From Pseudovibrio sp947494035 (GTDB lineage: Bacteria; Pseudomonadota; Alphaproteobacteria; Rhizobiales; Stappiaceae): 64,000 nt of DNA. Below the pieces are notes generated by a model. The model was not told where the DNA came from, searched no databases, and saw only the letters and a list, made by a program, of their open reading frames with translations. The position numbers and the translations under genes were made by a program. Shown here one piece after another: positions 26,636 through 35,600 of this stretch (position 1 is the first letter of the stretch; each line of letters begins with the position of its first letter). Location of the stretch: contig CANLTN010000007.1 of the NCBI GenBank assembly GCA_947494035.1, positions 124,001 through 188,000 of the forward strand, in the 5' to 3' direction.

Positions 26636-27853
26636 ATGCGATTTTCTTCTTTGCCAGCTGTCCTGTGCGCTGGGTTTCTATTTTTCAGTAGCTCCTACGG
26701 CTTTGCCCAAGTGAGTGATTTTCAAAAATGGATTGCAAACTTCAAGCAAACAGCTGTTGCGCAGGGGGTAAATTCCGAGCTTTACGATCGTGTTTTCAAG
26801 GATATGACGCCTGATCCACGTATCAAGAAGAGCGCTGATAACCAGCCTGAGTTTACCCGAGCAGTCTGGGAGTATCTGGATAGCGCTGTCTCGAAGGACC
26901 GTGTGCTCCACGGACGTCGGATGGTGGATGAGTGGGCAGGCTGGCTTGATAAGATCGAGAGCGAGTATGGCGTGAACCGTCATGTTGTGCTTGCGATCTG
27001 GGGTATGGAAAGCTCGTATGGGCGTATCCTTGAGAACAAGTCGATCGTGCGATCAACGCCGCGTGCGCTGGCAACCTTGTCTTATAATGGTGGTCGCCGC
27101 GGCAAGTATGCTCGCAAACAGTTGATTGCTGCGCTCAAGATTCTTCAAAACGGCGATGTAACACCTGAGCAGATGCAGGGGTCCTGGGCTGGTGCCATGG
27201 GGCACACACAGTTTATTCCAACTACCTATCAGGCCTATGCCGTTGATATCACTGGTGATGGGAAGCGGGATATCTGGAACAGTATTCCTGATGCTTTGGC
27301 TTCAACAGCGGCTTACCTTTCCAAGATGGGGTGGCAATCCGGTCAGACCTGGGGGTATGAGGTCACTCTGCCGAAGAACTTCAATTATCGTTTGAGTAAT
27401 CAGCGCAAGCAGCAGTCCATCGCACGGTGGAGCAAGCTTGGTGTGAAGCGGGCCAGTGGTGTGGACTTCCCGCGTGACGCTGATATGGCGCGGCTATATA
27501 CCCCTGCGGGTGCAAAGGGACCTGCGTTCCTGTTGCTCAAGAACTTTTATGTCATCAAACGCTACAATAACTCAGATTCTTACGCTCTTGGCGTCGGGCA
27601 TCTTTCAGACCGCTTGCTTGGAATGCCTGGGTTTGTTGCGGACTGGCCGCGCGGAGATCGCCCTTTGAGCTTCAGTGAGAAGAAGGCGCTGCAGAAGCGT
27701 CTGACTGAAATTGGCTATAAACCGGGCGCGGTTGATGGCAAGATTGGCCAGAGAACACGTGAGGCTATTCAAGCTTATCAAAAAGCCTCCGGGCTTGTTC
27801 CTGATGGTCACGATTCAGTAAAGCTTCTTAAGAGGTTGCAAGGTAGAACATAA
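26636..27853 (+). CDS. Lytic murein transglycosylase (MltB-like) with peptidoglycan-binding domain
   Basis: This is a 405-aa secreted enzyme with a signal peptide starting MRFSSLPAVLCAG and ending near YGFAQ. The MltB-type catalytic domain (about 30-325) contains LAIWGMESSYGR with the catalytic glutamate, WAGAMGHTQFIPTTY, and GDGKRDIWNSIPDALASTA. A C-terminal PG_binding_1 repeat (about 345-400; RLTEIGYKPGAVDGKIGQRT) anchors it to peptidoglycan. It cleaves glycan strands to 1,6-anhydro-muropeptides. An upstream open frame exists, but ATG 26636 with GGAG and the signal peptide is the real start. Confidence 0.92.
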   Translation: MRFSSLPAVLCAGFLFFSSSYGFAQVSDFQKWIANFKQTAVAQGVNSELYDRVFKDMTPDPRIKKSADNQPEFTRAVWEYLDSAVSKDRVLHGRRMVDEWAGWLDKIESEYGVNRHVVLAIWGMESSYGRILENKSIVRSTPRALATLSYNGGRRGKYARKQLIAALKILQNGDVTPEQMQGSWAGAMGHTQFIPTTYQAYAVDITGDGKRDIWNSIPDALASTAAYLSKMGWQSGQTWGYEVTLPKNFNYRLSNQRKQQSIARWSKLGVKRASGVDFPRDADMARLYTPAGAKGPAFLLLKNFYVIKRYNNSDSYALGVGHLSDRLLGMPGFVADWPRGDRPLSFSEKKALQKRLTEIGYKPGAVDGKIGQRTREAIQAYQKASGLVPDGHDSVKLLKRLQGRT

Positions 27854-27914
27854 TCGGGTTTCCTGATGACGGAAACCAATGGTGGTGATTGGTTCCTGCT
27901 GGAGACATGCGGTT

Positions 27915-29075
27915 ATGCAACGATCCTTTTTGTCGCTTGTACTTGTTGCTCTGATAAGCGTCAGCTTTGTCGGTGTATTGGTGGTGCCTGCGGAAGTTGT
28001 CGCGCAGGTACGGAGTAACAACCAACCAAAGAAGAGCAACAAGGGTTTCTTTGGCTGGCTGTTTGGTGGCGGCAATAAAAGGATCGAGCAAGTAAGACCT
28101 TCCCGACAAAAGAGCCGGCGAAGCAGCCCGAGCCGAGGCCAAAGCCGGAACTCTGGCGTAGCGGCGGTGAAAGCTCCTAAGATCACCGAGAAAGAAAAGA
28201 GCAAGGATGCCAAGATCCTGCTCGTCGTTGGCGATGATCTGGCAAAGGGGTTGGCTGATGGTCTGCGGGCGGTGTATGCCGAAACTCCCTCAATCAAGGT
28301 CAAAAAACTCGTTTATCCTCAAGCTGGTCTAGTCGCGGATAAAGATCCGGATTGGCCGGAGGATGTGGCGGAGGCGCTCAAAGATGAGGATGTTGGTCTT
28401 GTTGTTGTTGCTTTAGGCGCGCGTGATAACCAAAACATCAAAGTGATCGAGCAGGGGGTGCAAGACGGACAAACCGTCAGTTATGCGGCGGAACTGCAGT
28501 TTCAGGGTGAAGAATGGAAAAAAGAATACCGCTTTAGGACTGCATCCCTAGTTGCTGCTGTTCGCAATGAGCAGCTCCCGTTGATCTGGGTGGGACTTGC
28601 GCCTGCAGAAGACTATCTGACGAGTGCCAATTTTAGCTTTTTGAATGACTTGTTCACTGAACAGGTTGAACCTGCTGGTGGAATCTTCGTTGATATCTGG
28701 ACTGCTTTCCAGAATGAGAATGGAGAATACACGGCTAATGGTCCGGATATTACCGGTAAGCCAGCGCGTTTGCGGGCGTCTGATGGTGTCTATTTTACTT
28801 GGGCCGGGTACCGGAAAGTGGCGTATTTTGTTGAGCGGGAAATTGCGCGCATCTTTGGGAGCGCGACGGCCTTTATTTTTGAGGGCGTGAAGGATGATCC
28901 AAATTTCATTGTTCTGACCGGACGTTTGACCTCTCCGGAAACCAAATTGATTGGGCCAGATGACAAAGGCGGTAAAGCAGCGGCTGGGAGTGCCCTTCAC
29001 AAACTAACTGTCTCGGGTGAGCCTTTGCCAGACGTCTCAGGGCGTTCCGATGATACTCGCTGGAACGGATTTTAA
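27915..29075 (+). CDS. DUF459/SGNH-hydrolase-like protein lacking the usual catalytic residues
   Basis: This 386-aa protein has an N-terminal signal or anchor (MQRSFLSLVLVALISVSFV), a basic, Ser-rich linker (KKSNKGFFGWLFGGG, then RQKSRRSSPSRGQ), and a DUF459 domain of SGNH fold (about 100-335). Block I, normally GDS, reads VVGDDLAKGLADGL, and the C-terminal block, normally DGxHFT, reads DGVYFTWAGYRKVAYFV. Both the expected serine and histidine are therefore replaced. It may be a non-catalytic binding protein. It follows the lytic transglycosylase by 61 bases in the same direction, so a cell-envelope role is plausible. Confidence 0.78.
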   Translation: MQRSFLSLVLVALISVSFVGVLVVPAEVVAQVRSNNQPKKSNKGFFGWLFGGGNKRIEQVRPSRQKSRRSSPSRGQSRNSGVAAVKAPKITEKEKSKDAKILLVVGDDLAKGLADGLRAVYAETPSIKVKKLVYPQAGLVADKDPDWPEDVAEALKDEDVGLVVVALGARDNQNIKVIEQGVQDGQTVSYAAELQFQGEEWKKEYRFRTASLVAAVRNEQLPLIWVGLAPAEDYLTSANFSFLNDLFTEQVEPAGGIFVDIWTAFQNENGEYTANGPDITGKPARLRASDGVYFTWAGYRKVAYFVEREIARIFGSATAFIFEGVKDDPNFIVLTGRLTSPETKLIGPDDKGGKAAAGSALHKLTVSGEPLPDVSGRSDDTRWNGF

Positions 29076-29259
29076 TATCTGAAATATTCTTTTATGTGTT
29101 CGCTCCGAGAGTTAGAAGGTGCTCGGAATGGTCTGCATAAAACCGAATTTCTCGCTATTTTGTTAAATTTTTTGCAATTTATAGCTGCATGGTAGTGATC
29201 TGTTTACATCCATGGGTAACATTACTCACATTAAACTTATGGGTGGAGTGGGGTTGTTG

Positions 29260-30600
29260 ATGGTTACCCAACCGCAGGTTTTCAAGTTGTCGATGGTGGC
29301 AAAGTTTGTTCTGGTCGTGTTTCTGGCGATGGCAATCATGTCCCTTGGAACGCTGTTTTCCTTTGTCACAATTTATCAGGCGATGAGTTCTGCACTGGGA
29401 GATGATGCCGTGAGGTCTCAGCTCATGTCTGATCATGGACAGAATGCGTTGGAAGCACTCCTTCTCGACAATCTCGTATTCATAGCGATGGTTTGCGCCC
29501 CTGTGGGAGCGGTGTTTTTCATCGCTGCTGCAGCGCTTGCGCGCGGAATGCGAAATAACATGGCGGCGCTGCAAAGCGGGTTGGATGCACTTGCTGCTGG
29601 TGCATTGGATTCTGAGATCAAAGGCACCCACCGTGGTGATGAAATTGGCGCGATTGCGCGTTCTATCGCTCAGTTCCGCGTTGTTTTGAAAGAAAAAGCG
29701 GATTCTGATGCGAAGGCGAAGATACAACAGGAGCTGGAACTTGCAGACGCGCGTAAAGAAGCACTAGCCAGCGTTGCGAGAGACTTCGAGGCGTCTGTCG
29801 GTCATGTTGTACATGACTTGCTGGAGATCAGTCAGTCGGTGGAGACACGCTCCAGAGAGCTGGATGCCAGTGTTCAGGGCGCTCATAGTGCGATGGCCTC
29901 GTCTAGTGATGTCGCACAGACTACGCAGACCTCGGTAAAGGCGCTGGTTGAGGCGGCTGAAGGCGTCTCGCGCTCCTCAGGCATGATCGGTGATAATACG
30001 ACACAGGCGGCCAGCTTTGCTAAGGATGCAGCCGCGCATGCACATAAGACCAATGAGATTGTTGGCCGTTTGGTGGAGAGCGGCAAGGCGATTGGGGAAG
30101 TGATTGATCTGATTGATCAGATTGCTGATCAGACAAATCTTCTTGCACTCAATGCAACCATTGAGGCTGCCCGCGCTGGGGAGGCCGGACGTGGCTTTGC
30201 TGTTGTTGCCAGTGAGGTGAAGAGCCTTGCCGGTCAGACCTCAAAGGCGACGGAAGAAATTTCGGCTCAGGTGGTGTCTGTGCAAAAAGTCGCTGAACAG
30301 GCGGTGACTGCAATTCGCTCCATTGGAGAGACGATTGAGCAGATTAACACGCTGTCGACTGGTATTAATGAAGCTGTTGGAGAGCAAAAACAGGCGACCG
30401 AGGATATTTCCCGGAATCTGAACAGCGCACACCGGAATGTGTCTCAGGTTGCTTCTGATATGCAGGATCTGGACAGTGGGTTCCAGGGCACTAAAGATGC
30501 GTCGAATGATTTGCATCAGGCTGCCGGCAAGCTTGGCCTGCTCTCAGAGAACCTACGGTCTGAAGTCGCCAGTTTCCTTGAGAACGTGAAAGCTGCCTAA
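29260..30600 (+). CDS. Methyl-accepting chemotaxis protein
   Basis: This chemoreceptor of about 446 aa has two membrane helices (about 12-35 and 70-95) separated by a very short periplasmic segment, then a HAMP domain (MAALQSGLDALAAGALDSE; HRGDEIGAIARSIAQFR) and a signalling domain. The hairpin tip is IDQIADQTNLLALNATIEAA, followed by RAGEAGRGFAVVASEVKSLA, which contacts CheA/CheW. The tiny sensor region suggests it senses a membrane or cytoplasmic signal or partner. An in-frame ATG at 29212 would add 16 residues but lacks a ribosome-binding site. No che genes are nearby. Confidence 0.9.
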   Translation: MVTQPQVFKLSMVAKFVLVVFLAMAIMSLGTLFSFVTIYQAMSSALGDDAVRSQLMSDHGQNALEALLLDNLVFIAMVCAPVGAVFFIAAAALARGMRNNMAALQSGLDALAAGALDSEIKGTHRGDEIGAIARSIAQFRVVLKEKADSDAKAKIQQELELADARKEALASVARDFEASVGHVVHDLLEISQSVETRSRELDASVQGAHSAMASSSDVAQTTQTSVKALVEAAEGVSRSSGMIGDNTTQAASFAKDAAAHAHKTNEIVGRLVESGKAIGEVIDLIDQIADQTNLLALNATIEAARAGEAGRGFAVVASEVKSLAGQTSKATEEISAQVVSVQKVAEQAVTAIRSIGETIEQINTLSTGINEAVGEQKQATEDISRNLNSAHRNVSQVASDMQDLDSGFQGTKDASNDLHQAAGKLGLLSENLRSEVASFLENVKAA

Positions 30601-31190
30601 GCTGCGTTGAACTCCCGCGGGAAGTACGGGCAAACGGTGAGGAATGGGGCGTTTTTCAAAAACTTATCCCCCTCACGCGAATATGCCCTCATACTAATTG
30701 CATGCCCACGTGACGGGCTGCTGGCGGACCGTCCGTCGGTTTGTCGTGGGCTGGGTGGGGCTGCCAGAAGAGGTAACGCATTTTTTGGTGGTCCGGTGGA
30801 ACCGATTTTCAGACGTGACTGCATGGTCTGAGAGGAAGGGCCCAAGCCTGAAGGGCATCACGCAGTGGCATTTGTCAGCCAGAGTGATAAATGTCAGGGG
30901 CAATGGACCTGTTTGGATATGGAAACTTATCTGAGCAAAGCCTTTGTCTTTCCGGGAAACCGGCTATCCGTGTCTTTCAGGATAAGAGGCGATGTTGTCC
31001 ATACCAAAATGCCCGGGCAAGGCGTGTAGCCAATGCCGAAGACTCTATTTTAAATAAGTAGCGCAGGTATTGCCTGCCGCCTTGCTCATCCCGACCTTCG
31101 GGAACTCCAGCTTCACCACTGCATGGGATGCCATGTGGTGCTCTTCGTGCTTGTAGGCTCAACTCAGAATGTATGAGGTGTTTGACGTGG
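30601..31190. other. 590-bp intergenic region without a recognisable gene
   Basis: Six-frame reading gives only short overlapping frames with no family resemblance. I looked for RNase P, SRP RNA, tmRNA and 6S hallmarks and found none that convinced me. The stretch is GC-rich with many short dyads and may be a decayed gene or an unknown RNA. Confidence 0.4.
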
Positions 31191-31197
31191 GACTATC

Positions 31198-31222
31198 AAA
31201 AAGCCCCGGGAAGCGGGGCTTT
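31198..31222 (-). terminator. Terminator of the gltBD operon
   Basis: AAAGCCCCG (31200-31208) pairs with CGGGGCTTT (31214-31222). On the minus strand it is followed by TTTTTGA, 33 bases after the gltD stop. Confidence 0.88.
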
Positions 31223-31254
31223 CCGGGGCTTTCAAGTTTGATTATCCGCCTGGA

Positions 31255-32688
31255 TTAGCGTGGCAGGTTAGACGAACCTGTCAGGAACTCGTCAATGGAG
31301 CGTGCTGCCTGACGGCCTTCACGGATTGCCCAGACCACAAGAGACTGGCCCTTACGTACGTCACCGGCTGCGAAGACCTTTTTGATGGAAGTCTTGTAGT
31401 CTTCGGTGTTGGCTTTCACGTTGGTGCGCGGGTCCAGTTCCAGTTCGTCACCTGCTTCTTTGATGTAGGTTTCCATGTTTGGACCTGAGAAGCCGATTGC
31501 TGCCAGAACAAGGTCTGCCTTGAGGATGAACTCGGTGCCTTCAATTGGTACACGCTTTTCATCCACGCGAGCACACTTTACGCCAGTTACATGACCGTCT
31601 TCATCACCGACGACTGCGAGTGTCGCTGCGGAGAATTCACGTTCTGCGCCTTCTGCCTGAGAGGTTGATGTGCGGAACTTGGTTGGCCAGTAAGGCCAGA
31701 ACTTGTTCTTGTCTTCCTTCAGTGGAGGCATTGGACGAATGTCCATCTGGGTTACAGATAGTGCGCCCTGACGGAAAGAGGTTCCGACACAGTCAGATGC
31801 TGTATCACCACCACCGACAACAACGACGTGTTTGCCGCCTGCCCAGTATGGTTCTTCGTCGGAAATGTCTTCCCCACCAACACGGCGGTTCTGCTGCACG
31901 AGGAACGGCATTGCGTACATGGCGCCTTTGAGGTCCATGCCGGGAATGCCCGGATCACGCGGACGCTCTGCACCGGTACACAGCAGTGTTGCATCGTGGC
32001 GGGTGTAGATTTCCTCGAACTCTACATCCTTGCCGATCTCACAGCCGTAGTGGAAGGTGACACCTTCACCTTCCAGCTGGGTAACTCGACGCTCGATGTA
32101 GTGCTTTTCCATTTTGAAGTCAGGGATACCGTAACGCAGCAGGCCACCAGCGCGGGGCTCGCGCTCGTAAACGTGTACAGTATGACCAGCCCGTGCCAGC
32201 TGCTGCGCAGCAGCCAGACCTGCTGGGCCTGATCCTATGACAGCAACCGTTTTACCAGTTTTCGAAGTGGCTGGCTCTGGTTTGATCCAGCCTTCTTTGA
32301 AGGCACGGTCCGCAATCGCCTGTTCAACTGTTTTGATGGCGACCGGAATGTCTTCCAGATTCAGCGTACAGGCTTCCTCGCAGGGAGCTGGACAAATGCG
32401 CCCCGTGAACTCCGGGAAGTTGTTGGTTGAATGCAGATTGCGTGCTGCTTCTTCCCAATCTCCAGCATACACCAGATCATTCCAGTCCGGGATCTGGTTG
32501 TTAACGGGGCAACCCGCCGGACCGTGACAAAACGGGATGCCACAATCCATGCAACGTGCTGCCTGCCGCTCTACATCTGTCTGTGAAAGCGGAACCGTGA
32601 ATTCACGGAAGTGGCGAATGCGATCTGACGCAGGCTGGTACATTTGTTCCTGCCGGTCGATCTCCAAAAAGCCAGTTACCTTAGCCAT
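31255..32688 (-). CDS. gltD: Glutamate synthase (NADPH) small subunit
   Basis: This 477-aa flavoprotein delivers electrons from NADPH to the large subunit. The N-terminal Fe-S region has clustered cysteines (RCMDCGIPFCHGPAGCPVNN; ICPAPCEEACTLN). FAD- and NADPH-binding Rossmann motifs follow at AVIGSGPAGLAAAQQLARAG and HVVVVGGGDTASDCVG. The C-terminal GDVRKGQSLVVWAIREGRQA is typical. The length is normal. It starts 11 bases after the gltB stop, and both are read on the minus strand. Confidence 0.96.
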   Translation of the reverse strand: MAKVTGFLEIDRQEQMYQPASDRIRHFREFTVPLSQTDVERQAARCMDCGIPFCHGPAGCPVNNQIPDWNDLVYAGDWEEAARNLHSTNNFPEFTGRICPAPCEEACTLNLEDIPVAIKTVEQAIADRAFKEGWIKPEPATSKTGKTVAVIGSGPAGLAAAQQLARAGHTVHVYEREPRAGGLLRYGIPDFKMEKHYIERRVTQLEGEGVTFHYGCEIGKDVEFEEIYTRHDATLLCTGAERPRDPGIPGMDLKGAMYAMPFLVQQNRRVGGEDISDEEPYWAGGKHVVVVGGGDTASDCVGTSFRQGALSVTQMDIRPMPPLKEDKNKFWPYWPTKFRTSTSQAEGAEREFSAATLAVVGDEDGHVTGVKCARVDEKRVPIEGTEFILKADLVLAAIGFSGPNMETYIKEAGDELELDPRTNVKANTEDYKTSIKKVFAAGDVRKGQSLVVWAIREGRQAARSIDEFLTGSSNLPR

Positions 32689-32699
32689 GTTTTCCCCTC

Positions 32700-35600
32700 T
32701 TATTCCGCAGCCGCAAGGCCCAGACGCGCAGCTTTCATTTCCTGAAGCGCGCGACGGTATTCAACCGGCATAACTTTCACAAATTTTGGACGCCATACTT
32801 CCCAATTGGCAAGAATGTCTGCTGCCTTGGTGGAGCCTGTATATTTCACGTGGTTTTCAAGAATGAGACGCAGACGTTCGTCGTCGTGGCGTGTCATATC
32901 AGCAGACAAATCCACGCGTCCTTTGTACTCGATGTCGCCGCCATGGTGATGCAGCTTCTCAAGCAGATCGTCTTCTTCTTGCACTGGCTGAATATCTACC
33001 ATGGCCAGGTTACAACGAGAGTTGAAGGTTTCGTCTTCGTCCAGAACGTAGGCAACACCGCCGGACATACCTGCCGCGAAGTTGCGGCCTGTCTGGCCGA
33101 TGACCACGACAACGCCGCCAGTCATGTATTCACACCCATGGTCGCCAACGCCTTCGACAACTGCAGTTGCACCAGAGTTACGTACAGCGAAACGCTCGCC
33201 CGCGACACCGCGGAAGTACACTTCACCGCTGGTTGCACCGTAGAGCACGGTGTTGCCCACGATGATGGAGTTCTCTGGCACGATGCGTGTGTTTTCTGGT
33301 GGGCGCACAATAATACGTCCGCCTGCAAGGCCTTTACCAACATAGTCGTTGGCGTCGCCTGCCAGATCAATGGTCACGCCTTTGACAACAAAGGCACCAA
33401 ATGCCTGACCTGCTGTACCCGTCATAGATATATGAATGGTATCGTCTTTCAGGCCCTTTGCACCGTAGCGTTTTGCAATCTGACCAGAGAGCATTGCGCC
33501 GACAGAGCGGTCCACGGATTTGATCTGCGCAGGGAAGGAGACCTTCTCTTTGTTCTCAAGGGCAGGGGCTGCTTTTTTGATAAGCTCGCGATCAAGAATG
33601 TCGTTGATCGGGTGCTCCTGTAGCTGGGACCAGCGGCTTTCGTCCTGCGTTGCCTCTGGACGGTAGAAGATTCTGGAGAAATCAAGCCCTTGGGACTTCC
33701 AGTGGTTGATCGCAGGTTCTTTGTCGAGCATGTCAGAACGACCGATGATTTCGTCCAGCTTCTTGATGCCGAGTTCTGCCATGAGGCTGCGCAGCTCTTC
33801 TGCAACGTAGAAGAAGTAGTTGATGACGTGTTCTGGAGTGCCTCTGAAACGTTTGCGTAGCACAGGGTCCTGTGTTGCGATGCCAACCGGACAGGTGTTC
33901 AGGTGACATTTCCGCATCATCAGACAGCCAGCTGCAATCAGTGGCGCTGTTGAGAAGCCGTATTCGTCTGCGCCCAGTAGAGCGCCGATGAGAACATCGC
34001 GACCAGTGCGCAGACCGCCATCTACCTGCAGAGCCACGCGGGAGCGCAGGCCGTTGAGAACCAGTGTTTGTTGGGTTTCAGCCAGACCCATTTCCCATGG
34101 AGAACCTGCATGTTTCAGCGAGGTCAGCGGAGATGCGCCGGTACCGCCGTCATAACCGGATACGGTGATGTGGTCGGCTCGTGCTTTTGCAACGCCAGCT
34201 GCAACCGTACCCACGCCGACTTCAGACACCAGTTTCACGGAGATGTCCGCAACTGGGTTTACGTTCTTCAGATCATAGATCAGCTGTGCCAGATCTTCGA
34301 TTGAATAGATGTCGTGGTGTGGTGGCGGTGAGATTAGGCCAACACCCGGAGTGGAGTGACGGGTTTTTGCGATCACCGCATCGACTTTGTGGCCCGGCAG
34401 CTGTCCACCTTCACCCGGCTTTGCACCTTGCGCCACCTTAATCTGGATCATGTCAGAGTTGACCAGATACTCGGTGGTTACGCCAAAGCGGCCAGATGCG
34501 ACCTGTTTGATTGCAGAACGCATCGGGTTTGGTGATCCATCCGGTAGTGGGTTGAAGCGCTCTGCTTCTTCTCCGCCTTCACCGGTGTTGGATTTACCGC
34601 CGATTTTGTTCATGGCAATCGCAAGCGAGGTATGTGCTTCGCGAGAGATGGAGCCGAAGGACATGGCACCGGTTGAAAAGCGCTTGACGATGTCTTCTGC
34701 GGATTCAACTTCATCGATGCTGATCGGAGTACGGCCCATCTCTTCCGCAGATTTGACGCGGAACATGCCACGGATGGTGAAGCGACCGGAGCTTTCGTTC
34801 ACTTCCTTGGCAAACTCCAGATACTTTTCTGGCAAGTTGTTGCGAACCGCATGTTGAAGCGTTGCGATGCTGTCTGGCGTCCACATGTGGTTTTCACCAC
34901 GGGTGCGGTAGGCGTAATCGCCGCCAACATCCAGAGACCGACGCAGGATTGGAATATCGTCGAACGCATCGCGGTGACGAAGAACTGTTTCCTCTGCCAC
35001 TTCCTTCAGGCCAATGCCTTCTATGGTGGTTGCGGTTCCGAAGAAGTACTTCTTGATGAAGGTTGAGTTCAGGCCAACAGCGTCAAAGATCTGCGCACCA
35101 CAGTAAGACTGATAGGTGGAGATGCCCATCTTGGACATGACTTTGAGTATGCCTTTGTTGATGGCCTTGATATAGCGCGAAACAACTTCATGCTCATCCA
35201 CTTCTTCAGGGAAATTTCCTTCAGAATGCATTGAGCGGATTGTTTCAAACGCGAGATACGGGTTGATTGCCTCTGCACCGTAACCTGCCAGTACGCAGAA
35301 GTGATGGACTTCGCGGGCTTCACCGGTTTCGACCACAAGACCAACAGAGGTGCGAAGACCTTTGCGGATCAAATAGTTATGAACTGCTGCGGTTGCCAGC
35401 AGTGCAGGGATTGCGATGCGGGCACGTGAGATTACACGGTCAGACAGGATGATGATGTTGTAGCCACCATGAACCGCTTTCTCGGCGCGTGCGCACAGGC
35501 GTTCAAGTGCAGCCTCCATGCCCTCGGTTCCCTTCTCAGAAGAGTAGGTGATGTCGAGGGTCTTCGTCTGGAACTGATTGTCTGCAATGTCACCGATTGC

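Noticed and set aside
30601..31190. Possible housekeeping RNA (RNase P, SRP RNA, tmRNA or 6S) in the gap before gltD
   Set aside because: The invariant sequence blocks I would expect for these RNAs are absent on both strands, so no RNA gene is called.
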